Positions 42,546 through 53,316 of a stretch of DNA of 64,000 bases are shown here, piece after piece. The notes beneath the pieces are model-generated. The model did not search any database. It saw only the letters and a list, made by a program, of their open reading frames with translations, and was not told where the DNA came from. The stretch lies in assembly GCA_029237695.1 (NCBI GenBank), contig CM055265.1, positions 115,542,067-115,606,066 on the forward strand. The letters run 5' to 3'. Source of the stretch: Conchocele bisecta. Lineage: Eukaryota > Mollusca > Bivalvia > Lucinida > Thyasiridae. Both the position numbers and the translations under genes were made by a program. Position 1 is the stretch's first letter. The number at the start of each line of letters is the position of its first letter.

Positions 42546-42776
42546 TGGCTGTGATTGATGAAACAATGATTATAACATATTTTATGAATCTACATGCACC
42601 TCATGAGCAGTTGACGCATTATTGTACTTTCGTTTTTACTTAGTATACGTATTACCGATGATATGTTACTTTTGACGGAACTGCGAACAGTGCAGGCCCT
42701 GATCAGATCCGCGCAGTCTGATCTGGGTCTACACTGGTCGAAAACGCAATAAACACCACTTCTCCAGTCACAGACG
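42546..42776. mobile_element. Fold-back MITE 'ATGTGGCTGTGACTGGAGAA' copy 6, diverged
   Basis: GGCTGTGATTGATGAAAC at the left and TTCTCCAGTCACAG at the right, with GCAGGCCCTGATCAGATC inside. Confidence 0.65.
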
Positions 42777-43047
42777 CCAATATTATCGTTGACATTTAAC
42801 ACTGGAGTTTATTATTGCCCCCATTCTGGCACTTAAGGTGTTAACAAGATTTGCAGATTATTCCTGACGTATGTCAACACCGTAATAAGATTATGTATTC
42901 TATGAGGTCAACTATGCCCCATAATAATCACTGGACCGCCGATGAAAGAGCATTTGATTAAGGTTTAAACACACTAAATCAAGATGATATTCATGTATAG
43001 TTTATACAAAAATAGTCAGTAAACGAAACGCTCCAGGTGTGTTTTAA

Positions 43048-43200
43048 GGTACAAGCATACCCACTTAATAGGCACATGTTATTTATATCTGAGACATCAT
43101 CTGAGACATTTTCTGGCAAAATAAACAGGTGACGCATATAAATAACATCATGTCTCATTTGCATATGACAATAGCCTGATACCACCGCGAGTCACTATCA
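43048..43200. mobile_element. TTAA-type MITE, partial
   Basis: TTAA then GGTACAAGCATACCCAC. The interior matches GACATTTTCTGGCAAAATAA and CTGATACCACCGCGAGTCAC of the family in inverted order. The right terminus is not found. Confidence 0.65.
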
Positions 43201-43371
43201 GTAAATAGTCGTCAGATGGACTATTTATATCTCTGATTGGATTTAACATATTTTTGCATGGTAGTGTCTTTTATTGACCAGGTGGCGAATTTACAGTACG
43301 ATTGTATTGCTCCATGACGATAAAATGCTCGACGCGCAGGGATTCTTCTGATGCGGTGATAACTAAGAATC

Positions 43372-43612
43372 TACGTAGACCCGCATTTTTTCCCCTCGAA
43401 TTAACAATTCGTTGCCACGAAATGACAATTCGTTCCCTCAATTTAACAATTCGTTCACCTCGAATTAACAATTCGTTCCCACGATATAACAATTCGTTCT
43501 CACGAATTAACAATTCGTTCCCACGATATAACAATTCGTTCCCGTGGGAACCAATTGTTATTTCATGAGAACGAATTGCTAAATTGAGGGAACGAATTGT
43601 TAATTCGTGGTG
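43372..43612. mobile_element. TACGG fold-back element, truncated copy
   Basis: The left end is diverged (TACGTAGACCCGCATTTTTT). The left-arm linkers run GAATT(c), GAAAT, AATTT, GAATT(c), GATAT, GAATT, GATAT to the fold at 43542-43550. The right arm breaks off after three units and there is no right terminus. Confidence 0.8.
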
Positions 43613-43747
43613 TATATAATATTGACTACTATATATACTATCACGTATGCATGGATTCTGATACGGGTAATGGATAATTCCCGACGACACCATTTCGTAT
43701 ACCTCCCTTTCTTATATACCACTGTGTTACAGGTAGAAAATACTATA

Positions 43748-44070
43748 GGAATGAATGGCCTTTTTGTGGAATTTATCGGGGATATAAACTTGGAAAAGTC
43801 GCGGGAATACTGGACGAGGCCTTCCATTTATATCCCCGATAAATTCCACAAAAAGACCATTCATTCCTTATAATTCCAGCATTTGAAATAAATGCATCAA
43901 GAAAATGTGTTTATTTCCCGTTTTCTTAAGAATTATTTTAACTGCGCCTCACGGTTACGGAAAGTAGTTCGGCGTGGGAGTTTACTGGGATATAAATTTT
44001 GGACAGAGACTTGCTACGGGCCAATCAAATGTTAGGGAATTGTGTAAATATGTTTGTGCTGGAATTATAA
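43748..44070. mobile_element. Composite 'GGAATGAATGGCC'/'ATAATTCCAGCA' copy 3 (reverse order)
   Basis: The hairpin (43748-43867) comes first, then TTATAATTCCAGCA (43868) to GTGCTGGAATTATAA (44070): the mirror arrangement of copies 1 and 2. The hairpin's second arm is shortened. Confidence 0.85.
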
Positions 44071-44542
44071 AACAATATTGCTACAGAACATTTAAAATGA
44101 CAAAGGGTCATGCGAAATCTGATATTGAATCCTTGACCCATCGCTCATTATCGCTGTACTTCAGTAGACGTGGTACCCATCGTGCATGACCATTTGACAT
44201 TTCAATGTTGTCCCACACACGGCAGCTAGTACCCAGTTGGAGATTAATGTGCTAGGTCATGACATTGTAGTCGCCCACACGCCATATTCGCACCTTTTGG
44301 CATCATCGTACATACTTCAAATTCGGTCATGTAATTTCAGAAAACAGTCAGCTATATGTGTAGCTATTGGATATACATTTCCATTGATAAATTTATATGA
44401 TATGTAAGCCAGTCTGAGTGCAGTAGGGATTAGACTATTACATACTACTTGCAAATCGTTCGTATGGGCATGATGTTCCCCTGCAATGTGTTACATTTAC
44501 TATTGACGTGAAACTGGACGTTACAAACATTTTAATACAGTC
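44071..44542. other. Gene-free stretch
   Basis: No supported feature. Confidence 0.45.
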
Positions 44543-44544
44543 TA

Positions 44545-44644
44545 CAGTGGGGTCAGCGTGTAAGTGCACACACGAACGAACACGACAGGTTGGTTCCAAC
44601 CTGTCGTGTTCGTTCGTGTGTGCACTTACACGCTGACCCCACTG
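44545..44644. mobile_element. TA-flanked hairpin MITE 'CAGTGGGGTCAG', perfect copy
   Basis: A practically perfect 100-bp palindrome with TA at 44543-44544 and 44645-44646 and centre AGGTTGGTTCCAACCT. This is the best-preserved member of the family. Confidence 0.92.
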
Positions 44645-44662
44645 TAGCAATGACGTATCTCT

Positions 44663-44920
44663 GTAGCCGATTTCACCAAAATTTATATGCGTACTTATCT
44701 AGCTAAGTACACTTTGAGGGAGTAATCATTTATTTTTTCCAGAAATTCATTATTTCATATAGAACTAACGACTGCATATATTTGATGATTAAACGTATGC
44801 ATAATTATTATACTGACTTTATTACATATTCAGTATCATAACAATTAATAAATGTATCATTAAATTGAAAATTTCTCTCTCAAAGTGTATTTAGCAAGAT
44901 AAGTATACTTTGCATTTGTT
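44663..44920. mobile_element. Fold-back MITE 'GTAGCCTATTTCACC' copy 5, eroded
   Basis: GTAGCCGATTTCACCAAAAT at the left. The ATCACAGCC centre is missing and the right end is lost after GATAAGTATACTTTGC. Confidence 0.75.
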
Positions 44921-45216
44921 TGCAGTCCGGGTTAAGCTATAACCAGCTATTTGCAAAACGTTGTGACTTCCCCTCACAGTTATCAACCGATACCTGACTC
45001 GGATGAGCAGGGAGTAACTTTACAAACAGTTGAATGGACGAGTAACGGTGGCTCACATGCCATTTACAAATGTAATGCGTATCGTAGATTACAGTAAGTC
45101 GTGGTTACACCCTGCTTTCAATATTATACATATAATGTGGCACAGAAGAGACTACATTTTGTTTCCGACGAATGTAGGACCACGACAACTACATTCATCG
45201 CCCTGCGATTCATTAA

Positions 45217-45666
45217 AGGTACATGCCCACTCAGTAGGCACAAAATGTTCTTTATAGGAATTAAATAAGTGTATAATTGTGTCACTATTCCACCAGTTCT
45301 AAAAATGACGAGCGCCCGCTATACAGATATATCAGATGGTATCAGGCAAATGAGGCATGCTATTTCTTATTATTTATACATTTACTGATTAAATTCGTCA
45401 CCTGAAAAAATAATATTGTCGACACATTATAAAGTATGATTATTGTATATCAAAAAATAAATACAGAGAATAAAGTAGCAACGTCCGTTAACATTGTAAG
45501 GAAACACGGTTATCGCCCCTGATATCAGTGTGGAAATTTACGTCTGGTATAAAATGTATAATAATGCCAATCAATACGTGGTTAATGAATGTTTATTTTG
45601 CTAGAAAATGTCTCAGATGATGTCTCTGATATAAAGAACATTTTGTGTCTGAGTGGGCATGTACCT
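45217..45666. mobile_element. TTAA-type MITE with exact TTAA flanks
   Basis: AGGTACATGCCCACTCAGTA to CTGAGTGGGCATGTACCT, with TTAA at 45213-45216 and 45667-45670. Confidence 0.88.
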
Positions 45667-45870
45667 TTAAAGCATACGTTTCGTTTCGTCCCCGTATTAC
45701 CAGAGCTACACGTAGAAAACGATCGGAGAAATGTTTTAATTGGACACATTTTGATGCGACGGGCGAACCGTAGTGTTTATTGCTCTAATTTCCAATTTAA
45801 TCTAATTTATGATGCTATTATCCGCTGTATCATTTCAGGCGTGTACCTTATCACAGTTTACTTTATTACA

Positions 45871-46216
45871 GGAATGAATGGCCTTTTTGTGGAATTTATC
45901 GGGGTATAAACTTAGAAAAGTCGCGGGAATACTGGACGAAGGCCGGAAGGCCTCGTCCAGTATTCCCGCGACTTTTCCAATCCCCGATAAATTCCACAAA
46001 AAGGCCATTCATTCCTTATAATTCCAGCATTTGAAATAAATTCATCAAGAAAATGTGTTTATTTTCCGTTTTCTTAAGAATTATTTTAACTGCGCCTCAC
46101 AGTTACGGAAAGTAGTTCGGCGTGGGAGTTTACTGGGATATACATTTTGGACAGAGACTTGCTACGAGCCAATCAAATGTTAGGGAATTGTGTAAATATT
46201 TTTGTGCTGGAATTAT
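45871..46216. mobile_element. Composite 'GGAATGAATGGCC'/'ATAATTCCAGCA' copy 4 (reverse order)
   Basis: The hairpin at 45871-46015 is directly followed by TTATAATTCCAGCATTTG ... GTGCTGGAATTAT. Confidence 0.85.
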
Positions 46217-46301
46217 TTGAACATTAGAAAAACAGCATGTTGATATGAGATACGCCATGTGAGAATGTGTCGATCATGTGAGAATGCCAGAATGTAAACT
46301 A

Positions 46302-46401
46302 CAGTGGAGTCAGCGTGTAAGTGCACACACGAACGAACACGACAGGATGGTTCCAACCTGTCGTGTTCGTTCGTGTGTGCACTTATACGCTGACCGCACT
46401 G
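46302..46401. mobile_element. TA-flanked hairpin MITE 'CAGTGGGGTCAG' copy
   Basis: CAGTGGAGTCAGCGTGTAAG to CTTATACGCTGACCGCACTG, with TA at 46300-46301 and 46402-46403. Confidence 0.9.
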
Positions 46402-46409
46402 TACATGTA

Positions 46410-46969
46410 CTGTCTGTTCCACGTTTTGCTGCCGACGAACCTTTGGCCATTAAACACATTAAATCTTAAAAATATTTAAATACATGTATATGTACTTTTT
46501 CATCAATAACAAAAAGGTCACCCTCCCCAAAAAATATTATTTGATGAAATTCCGTCAAATATTTTATTGCAAAAAAAATATTTTCCTATGGGAATTTAAC
46601 ATGGGGGCTAAAAATATTTATTTTTTTAATAATATTTTATTTGTGGACCGATTTTCAAAATCTAACTTTTGTTTTCTTAGTTACATCATTTCCAAGCTAT
46701 CTAGCCAGGTTTCGGAGTAAATTTCCAAAAAAAAATAGGTTTTTGACTCCTCCCCTAGCGCTTCCTCCTCTTTTCTTCCCATGTATGGCATGTTCAATTC
46801 CCATAGGAAAATCGATTTTTTCGCTATAAAATCAATATCATCAAATAATTTGTTTTGGGGAGGTTGACTTTTTTGTTATTGATGAAAAAGTACTTGCATT
46901 TAAATATTTTTTAGATTTAATATGTTTAATAGCCAAAAGTTCGTCGGCAGAAAAACGTGGAACAGACAG
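46410..46969. mobile_element. MITE 'CTGTCTGTTCCACGTTTTGC' copy 2
   Basis: The long inverted ends CTGTCTGTTCCACGTTTTGC and AAAACGTGGAACAGACAG are flanked by TA (46408-46409, 46970-46971). It is longer than copy 1 in the AT-rich middle. It starts only 8 bp after the preceding TA-type hairpin. Confidence 0.88.
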
Positions 46970-46971
46970 TA

Positions 46972-48575
46972 GCCATACATATCCAACTTTCGCGGCCATC
47001 GTACCTGGACAAAATCCATAGTGACTACATGGTCAATTTCAGCTGACCAATACGTGATAGTCAGTCGGCAATTTTCGTGATATCGGCTTTTTCCGTACTC
47101 TCTCGGAAATCTACAGGTGTCACGTGATGTACGTAATTTTATCGATATGTGAATCGATAATCCATGTACATGTAAGTGTGGCGATTCCACCATTGACCAC
47201 TGTGATATTATTTCTAACCATAGCAAATAAAGATGAAATTATATTAAGTATTGCAAGTTGCCATTATGTCAAAGATAATCAAATAAAACAAAGTCTATGC
47301 TGAAATTACAAATTCTGTTTAGTTTGCAGAAAATAATTCTACCCTGGTTGTACAAATAAAGTTCAAGGAAGTTTAGTTTGCACTAATAATCGTTAAATCG
47401 CGTAAATAATTACAGATGACCGATGTACTCGTTATATGGGCCGCGACATACGAAAACAGGGCTTAATGACAACGTCATGAGAAGCGGTAAACGACGTCGG
47501 AAAAACGACGTTTCAAATTGTCTAGCGTCGTGGTGTCAGTTAACATTAAGTGTGAACAGAAAACGGAAAATGATAACTTACTGAAACTGTCACTAATATG
47601 AGACGCGATACCTTGTACCCCGGTACACATATTATGACGTCATGACTTGATGTCACGTACTTGTGACGTCATTGAACGTGAATACATGTTTGACGTTCTG
47701 GCCATGGTGTCCTGACAACATATTATAGCAAGGATACTTGCACGAGTTCCTCGCAGCATCAATGACTTAGAAATGCTTCAGGCGCTGTACATTGTCGCCT
47801 AACTGTCGTTCTTTGACATTTTTACTCTTTTTCGTCGGTTGTCCTTATGTATTCAAAATGGTAAACGCATAATTTAACTGCCTACATATCAGCGAAGTCT
47901 TCGCTTACACTGCACTTTGACTCCTAAATAATCTTAAATATGAACAACCTAGTGTATGCCAACGATATTACCATCTGTAGACTATTATCTTGGTAAATTG
48001 AGACTTTTGAACAATTATATCCAGTACTTAGCGAATGATATGCCATTTAATGCATTTAATATGCCATTTAATAGACACGCAGCTATATAATGACATAAAT
48101 ATCCGCCATATCCGGGGTTTGTATTGAATTTAAAATAAATGCATCAACATATTAATTGGAAATGTGATGGTCATAAACTTGCTTTTGTAGTCGAAAGTGC
48201 TTTTGTAGTATCCAATCATCAGTTTATCACTTGACTGCTTAATAATGTATATCAGGCGATGGTAATGCGATCCTCAAGAAAGACACACGGCGACAATTAT
48301 AAGGTACCACGCTACCAAATCTGCCCGGTATCGTGTTTTGTCAAAAAGTTAATGTTGCCTACTTTAAAATATACGAAATGTTAAATGATGTCTCCTCAAA
48401 ATTATTTCAGACAGCAGCAAACAACAAGGAAACGCATCACTCTGCCTCACTCGTAATCGACGTCATTGATCTAAAACGTCATAAGTTTTTACCACGCGTC
48501 ATAAAACTACTTTTAAAATGAAATATAATTGGGATACATTGATAATTTTGGCGGCATATGGCTTTTAAAAGATGT
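46972..48575. other. Repeat-poor stretch with two perfect CREs
   Basis: This is one of the longest stretches without a recognisable repeat family. Perfect TGACGTCA sites lie at 47635-47642 and 47664-47671, and ACGACGTCGG / AACGACGTTT motifs near 47484-47512. No exon is supported. It may hold regulatory sequence, for example for the FAM167-family gene downstream (inference). Confidence 0.35.
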
Positions 48576-48673
48576 ACAATCCAACAATTGTTTACAAGAA
48601 AACATTGTTAATGTGAAATTTACAGACTATCATAAGTTAAGTTATCATAAGAAGTTTAGTGAAACGGCCCCCT
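48576..48673. mobile_element. Fold-back MITE 'GTTTCACTAAACTTCGTACG', right-arm fragment
   Basis: CAACAATTGTTTACAAGAAA to GTTTAGTGAAACGGCCCCC. The left arm is absent. Confidence 0.75.
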
Positions 48674-48703
48674 GAGAACTATCTCGAGGCTCATGAGTGT
48701 ATC

Positions 48704-48948
48704 AGGGGGCAGTTTCACTAAACTTCGTACGACTAAAATGTTCGTAAGTGCAACATTATGATAGTCTGTAAATTTCACATTAACAACGTTTTTCTTGTAA
48801 ACAATTATTGGATTTACATTTATTGAGCATAGGCTGCATATGCAGCCAATGCTCAATAAATATAAATCCATTAATTGAAATGTCCAGACGATCCTAAATT
48901 TGCACTTACGAACGTTTTTGTCGTACGAAGCTTAGTGAAACGGCCCCA
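48704..48948. mobile_element. Fold-back MITE 'GTTTCACTAAACTTCGTACG', complete, with 6-bp duplication
   Basis: AGGGGGCAGTTTCACTAAAC to GCTTAGTGAAACGGCCCCA, flanked by exact TGTATC at 48698-48703 and 48949-48954. Confidence 0.88.
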
Positions 48949-48954
48949 TGTATC

Positions 48955-49725
48955 TGAATAAAATGTGATAATGACAGCGCACCGGTACAGCCCGTATTAG
49001 TTTCTGGTTCTATAAACGAACGATTTTCTGTCATTTACGTATCGCTATCACATCGTTTTGGTGTTTTAAAACGATGCTAGAAATCAATGTTTTCTAAAAT
49101 AAAAACATCTTTTTTTTAAGGAATTGCATTACACGTAATTATTTTTTTTTAAATTAGAAAACGATTTGGAAAACAAATTTTCTATAAATGACGTCGAAAG
49201 TTGACGGAATTTTCATAGCAACTGTGAAGTTATATTCATGTCCTCCCAACATTTCGACAACTTTCGACGTCAGTTACCGAAAATTTCGCAAATAACATGA
49301 GATATTGCACATCTTCTTAGGTAGGCAATTTTCGGAGTACATGCGGAATATGATTCCATATGTACTCTGAAAGTTTTGTCAACTTCGGACGCCATATACG
49401 GAAAATATTGTGAATTTTTGTAGTAAACGTATTTAATTACGCAGATGTCCGAAGGTACAAAATCACATAGCGTGTGGATTTAGCTTCAAAGCTATTTCGG
49501 TCTCTCATTGGGGAAGTATTCTGTCTACTGTCATACGTATCGAACGCTGTTAATAGCGCCGGTAATTTTCTCCCATTGTAAAACGGTTACTATAGTTACC
49601 GGTTATTTATGGACGCTAAATATGAAACAAGGGGTTAAGAGTGGAATGAAGTTACGTCTACATTAGTCTCGGAGGAGAATGTGTCTAACTTCGTGCATTA
49701 TTACATTTATAACAGTAAATGCACT
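48955..49725. other. Gene-free stretch
   Basis: No supported feature beyond short A/T runs. Confidence 0.45.
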
Positions 49726-49731
49726 TAGTCT

Positions 49732-50093
49732 CTACGAAGCCCCGCTGGGGACATGGATTTTTTTTTATTAATTCGTTCCCTCAATTTAACAATTCGTTCC
49801 CTCGAATTAACAATTCGCTCCCACGAAATGACAATTCGTTCCGTCAATTTAACAATTCGTTCCCTGGAATTAACAATTCGTTCCCCACGATATAACAATT
49901 CGTTCCCACGAATTAACAATTCGTTCCCGTGGGAACGAATTGTTAAATTGAGGGAACGAATTGTTAATTCGTGGGAACGAATTGTTGTTAATTCGTGGGA
50001 ACGATTTGTTAAATTGAGGGAACGAATTGTTATTTCGTGGGAACGAATTAATCATGATAAAAAAGAATTCCACGTCCTCTGCGGGGCTCGGTA
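49732..50093. mobile_element. TACGG fold-back element, GGGAACGAATTGTTA core (copy 4, opposite orientation)
   Basis: TACGAAGCCCCGCTGGGGAC to GTCCTCTGCGGGGCTCGGTA. The flanks AGTCTC (49726-49731) and AGTCAC (50094-50099) are a 6-bp duplication with one change. The left-arm linker order (AATTT, GAATT(c), GAAAT, AATTT, GAATT, GATAT, GAATT) equals the right-arm order of copy 3, so the element is directional and inserted the other way round. Confidence 0.9.
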
Positions 50094-50489
50094 AGTCACA
50101 TATACATAGAAAGTGATGAAACAGAATTGAAAAACATAGTTTAATTGCAGATTGGTGTCGTATTTCTGAACATAATTGCATATATAAGTCGACTGCAAAA
50201 AGAGGGGATTTGAAAATGCTTTGTTTTCAACCGATGGTGAACTAATTCATTTTATTAAAATAAAACTCTAGAGTCAATAATGGGAACTCTGTTCTAAATT
50301 TGGTACATGTATTATCATTTCACAACAGAAAATAACGAATTTTCCCAATGTTTCCTTACTGGTACATGCTTGGCGAACATGCCAAATTAGGCCAGGCCAA
50401 ATTATCTCCCCTGTATATAACAGTTTCTGATGTATTTCAATATAACGCATGTTTTGGGAATGTGATCAAATAAAATGGCGTGATTGATT

Positions 50490-50752
50490 TTTATCCCGTC
50501 ATAACAGTGCGTATGTGCCGTGAAACACGGTGCCGTGAAACATTTTTGATATCCAGTCAATACTATTTTTGCATTTTACAGCCATTTGTAGGTGTTGACG
50601 GGATAAATAGAATAGTAGGTTAGTGCCGTGAATGGGAAAAATATCTGGCGCGGCACGGAAACGGGATGTGCTCGGCAGAGCCTCGCCCATCCCGTTTCCT
50701 GAGCCTTGCCAGATATTTGTTTCCATTCACGGCACTAACCTACTATTCTCTA
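50490..50752 (+). mobile_element. Two-hairpin composite MITE copy 4
   Basis: TTATCCCGTCATAACAGTGC ... GTGTTGACGGGATAAA, then GAATAGTAGGTTAGTGCC ... GGCACTAACCTACTATTC. Nearly identical to 24442-24706. Confidence 0.88.
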
Positions 50753-51067
50753 TATATACATGTATGTCGTTTACTGTGCATGCCGTGCACAAAACACATA
50801 TTGTGTATCTGGGACACAGTCAAAATACTAAATGGCTATCAAAATACAGTCCGAGGATACACACGTTTGCTGAAGGCAAATATGAATATGTTTGTTATAT
50901 TTCCACAGTAGAATCTGATCTGACCTCCAAGTGGGCAATACAAAAAACTTAAAGATTAAAAGAAAAAAACAAGTTTGAATATTATCATACACATACCGGA
51001 CTAAAATATCACCTGTGTTCCAGTGCCAGTATGAAACAAGCTCGTATTGTAACACATTCAGTCATCT

Positions 51068-51320
51068 GGGCCCGGTTTTTCAAAACATCCGTTAGCTTAA
51101 CGGACTGTTAAATCCTTAACTGAATGGTTAAAATCTCTGTTTTTTACTTGCAAAAAGTGCAAATCCAGATGAGACGGCTCGTCACGAGCCGGCTCATCTG
51201 GATCTGCACTGTTTGCAAGTAAAAAACAGAGATTTTAACCATTCAGTTAAGGATTTAACAGTCCGTTGAGGATTTAACAGTCCGTTAAGCTAACTGGTGT
51301 TTTGAACAACAACCGGGCCC
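51068..51320. mobile_element. Fold-back MITE 'GGGCCCGGTTTTTCAAAACA'
   Basis: The ~110-bp arms (GGGCCCGGTTTTTCAAAACA, GTTAAATCCTTAACTGAATG) are mirrored around a GATGAGACGGCTC hairpin at 51157-51222. The right arm has GAGGATTTAACAGTCCGTT tandemly doubled. Confidence 0.85.
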
Positions 51321-51321
51321 A

Positions 51322-51544
51322 GGGGGCCGTTTCACTAAACTTCCTACGACTAAAATGTTCGTAAGTGCAAATTTAAGATCGTCTGGCAATTTCAATTGAT
51401 GACTTTACATTTATTGAGCCTGTGCAGCCTATGCTCAATACATGTAAATCCAATAATTGTTTACAAGAAAACAATGTAAATTTGAAATTTACAGACTATC
51501 ATAATTTTGCATTTACGAACATGTTAGTTTAGTGAAACGGCCCC
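51322..51544. mobile_element. Fold-back MITE 'GTTTCACTAAACTTCGTACG' copy
   Basis: GGGGGCCGTTTCACTAAACT to GTTTAGTGAAACGGCCCC. It abuts the preceding element. Confidence 0.85.
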
Positions 51545-52050
51545 AGGTGGACATTTCATACTAGCCATCCTTTCAAACAACGGACGTTGATTATTTAACC
51601 TGGGCCCATCGCTAATTCGGTAATTTTAACGCAGGGTCCCGGCCTTCACACGCGTTAACAATTTATGAATGGCGAATGTCCTACACTGTAGATATTTCGG
51701 AGTAAAATCGGGTATGATTTAAAGGGCGTTTTGTCATTCATACCACAAAGTGCCTGTGCATTTGACAGTTATCATGATTTTGCTGACATGCATATACCAT
51801 ATGGAACAATGAGTGACGACGTTAGTCCGTAAACAATGATAGATAACTCATTCAAACAAATCGATACCGTTCTTCCTCTTGGCATGATAAAGATGTATAT
51901 CGAAACTCCGACGTTTTTACAGGCGTCTCGATTGTAATTGGGCTCAGAGCTACGATATAATTCTACGATTAAATACGTATTACAAAGCTGAGAGCCAGTA
52001 TACATGCATATACACATACTTATCTTCCAGGCGGGTTTACATGCGGGTTG

Positions 52051-52572
52051 ATGCAGGAACCCGAGGTAGATGTGAATGCTGGGAGCGGAAATGACGTTTC
52101 ACACCAAACGCGGGACTACAGGTTACCGGCTCTCTGTGTCATCGACGAAAATGGCTGCGAAATCGCGGAACCAGTCGACATCACGCCGGAACCAGTGAAC
52201 TTTCGAGATGCAAAATACAAACTCGACTCTCTACGAGAACGTGACTATAATACGGAACGTAACAATAATGTCCATAGCAAATGTGGAGACGACAATGACT
52301 TGAGCCAATTAAAGGCGACCACTGCAAGACTGAAATTGACAACAAGACGGCAAAGCTATGTCGTCTGGCATAGGGAAAATATGGACAAACTTAACGGCAA
52401 CGCAACGAAATACGACACAGAATGTGATATAAACTGGGATAGTGAAAACGGGAACCATTTCGCGAAGAACTTTGTTCCCAGCTTTGAAGATACGGGTGCT
52501 GCTAGCGATACGTTAACGGACGAGCGGAAGTTGCGTATTAACGAAGCGCTGGCGTGGATCAGAAACGAGTTG
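52051..52572 (+). CDS. FAM167 (DIORA) family protein, first recognised coding exon
   Basis: 174 codons from ATG 52051 to a phase-0 consensus donor (TTG|GTGAGT at 52572/52573). A good acceptor TATCTTCCAG ends at 52030, so the exon is probably 52031-52572. Two blocks identify the family: LKATTARLKLTTRRQSYVVW (residues 87-106), matching the FAM167 motif LKxLTxKLxLxTRRPSYxxW, and INEALAWIRNEL (163-174), matching the start of its conserved C-terminal helix. The coiled C-terminal part (LR..D..LA..L) is not found downstream in the window, so the gene is incomplete here. The family is small, cytosolic and poorly understood; human FAM167A (DIORA-1) lies at an autoimmune-risk locus. The N-terminal 80 residues are acidic and not conserved in my recollection. 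Length and exon boundary fit a ~220-residue protein. Confidence 0.85.
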
Positions 52573-52624
52573 GTGAGTACACTACCCCATGCGCTAATCC
52601 TGCCAATATTTATCAATGATTTAT

Positions 52625-52795
52625 TTCAAAATACTTGAATATTGGTCTTGCAATCAAGCAGATTGAATGACTCAGCCTGAGCTGTGCTACAGCTCAGGCT
52701 CAGATAATCAATGTGTTTGACTGCGAATTTGCATTACCAATAGACGTTCGGAATCGATGATGATCTGGGCAAGAATAACGCAGAAGGTTGTGTAT
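52625..52795. mobile_element. Fold-back repeat 'TGAGCCTGAGCTGT' copy 2
   Basis: The perfect stem CTCAGCCTGAGCTGT/ACAGCTCAGGCTCAG is centred at ~52687, with outer AAGCAGATTGA arms. It starts ~50 bp inside the presumed intron. Confidence 0.75.
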
Positions 52796-52827
52796 AAAGT
52801 TGCGGGCAGTAACTCTCCAAAACACCA

Positions 52828-53063
52828 GGGGGCCGTTTCACTAAACTTCTTACGACTAAAATGTTCGTAAGTGCAATGATAGTCTGTAAATTTCACATTA
52901 ACAATGTTTTCTTGTAAACAATTATTGGATTTACATTTATTGAGCATAGGCTGCATATGCAGCCTATGCTCAATACATGTAAATCCATCAATTGACATTT
53001 CCAGACAATTCCAAATTTGCACTTACGAACATTTTAGTCGTAAGAAGTTTAGTGAAACGGGCA
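52828..53063. mobile_element. Fold-back MITE 'GTTTCACTAAACTTCGTACG' copy
   Basis: GGGGGCCGTTTCACTAAACT to GTTTAGTGAAACGGGC, with the perfect centre GGCTGCATATGCAGCC at 52950-52965. Confidence 0.88.
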
Positions 53064-53316
53064 CTGATATGCACTGGGTATGCACTGATCGCAAATGTCC
53101 AACTTAAGACCACAAGCCCCATTTCTCCAGTTACAGCCACTTTTAAGTCACTGTACTTGTAGGCGACCCATTTCCTGCCAAACAAATCGCGTTTTATTCC
53201 GCAATAATTTTAAAAGTGTACATACTTGTACGACCTGTGGTGTGCAGTGCAGCCGATTGGGCGCTACGTTGGTCACACACGTCTCTTTTTCATAACAAAA
53301 AAACGTCATGTATATC

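Noticed and set aside
44438..44650. Recurrent SAHTNEHDRLEP / CVHLHAD peptide at 44.4, 46.2 and 57.9 kb
   Set aside because: Translation of the TA-flanked CAGTGGGGTCAG hairpin MITE; similar peptides occur because the DNA repeat is conserved, not because of coding.
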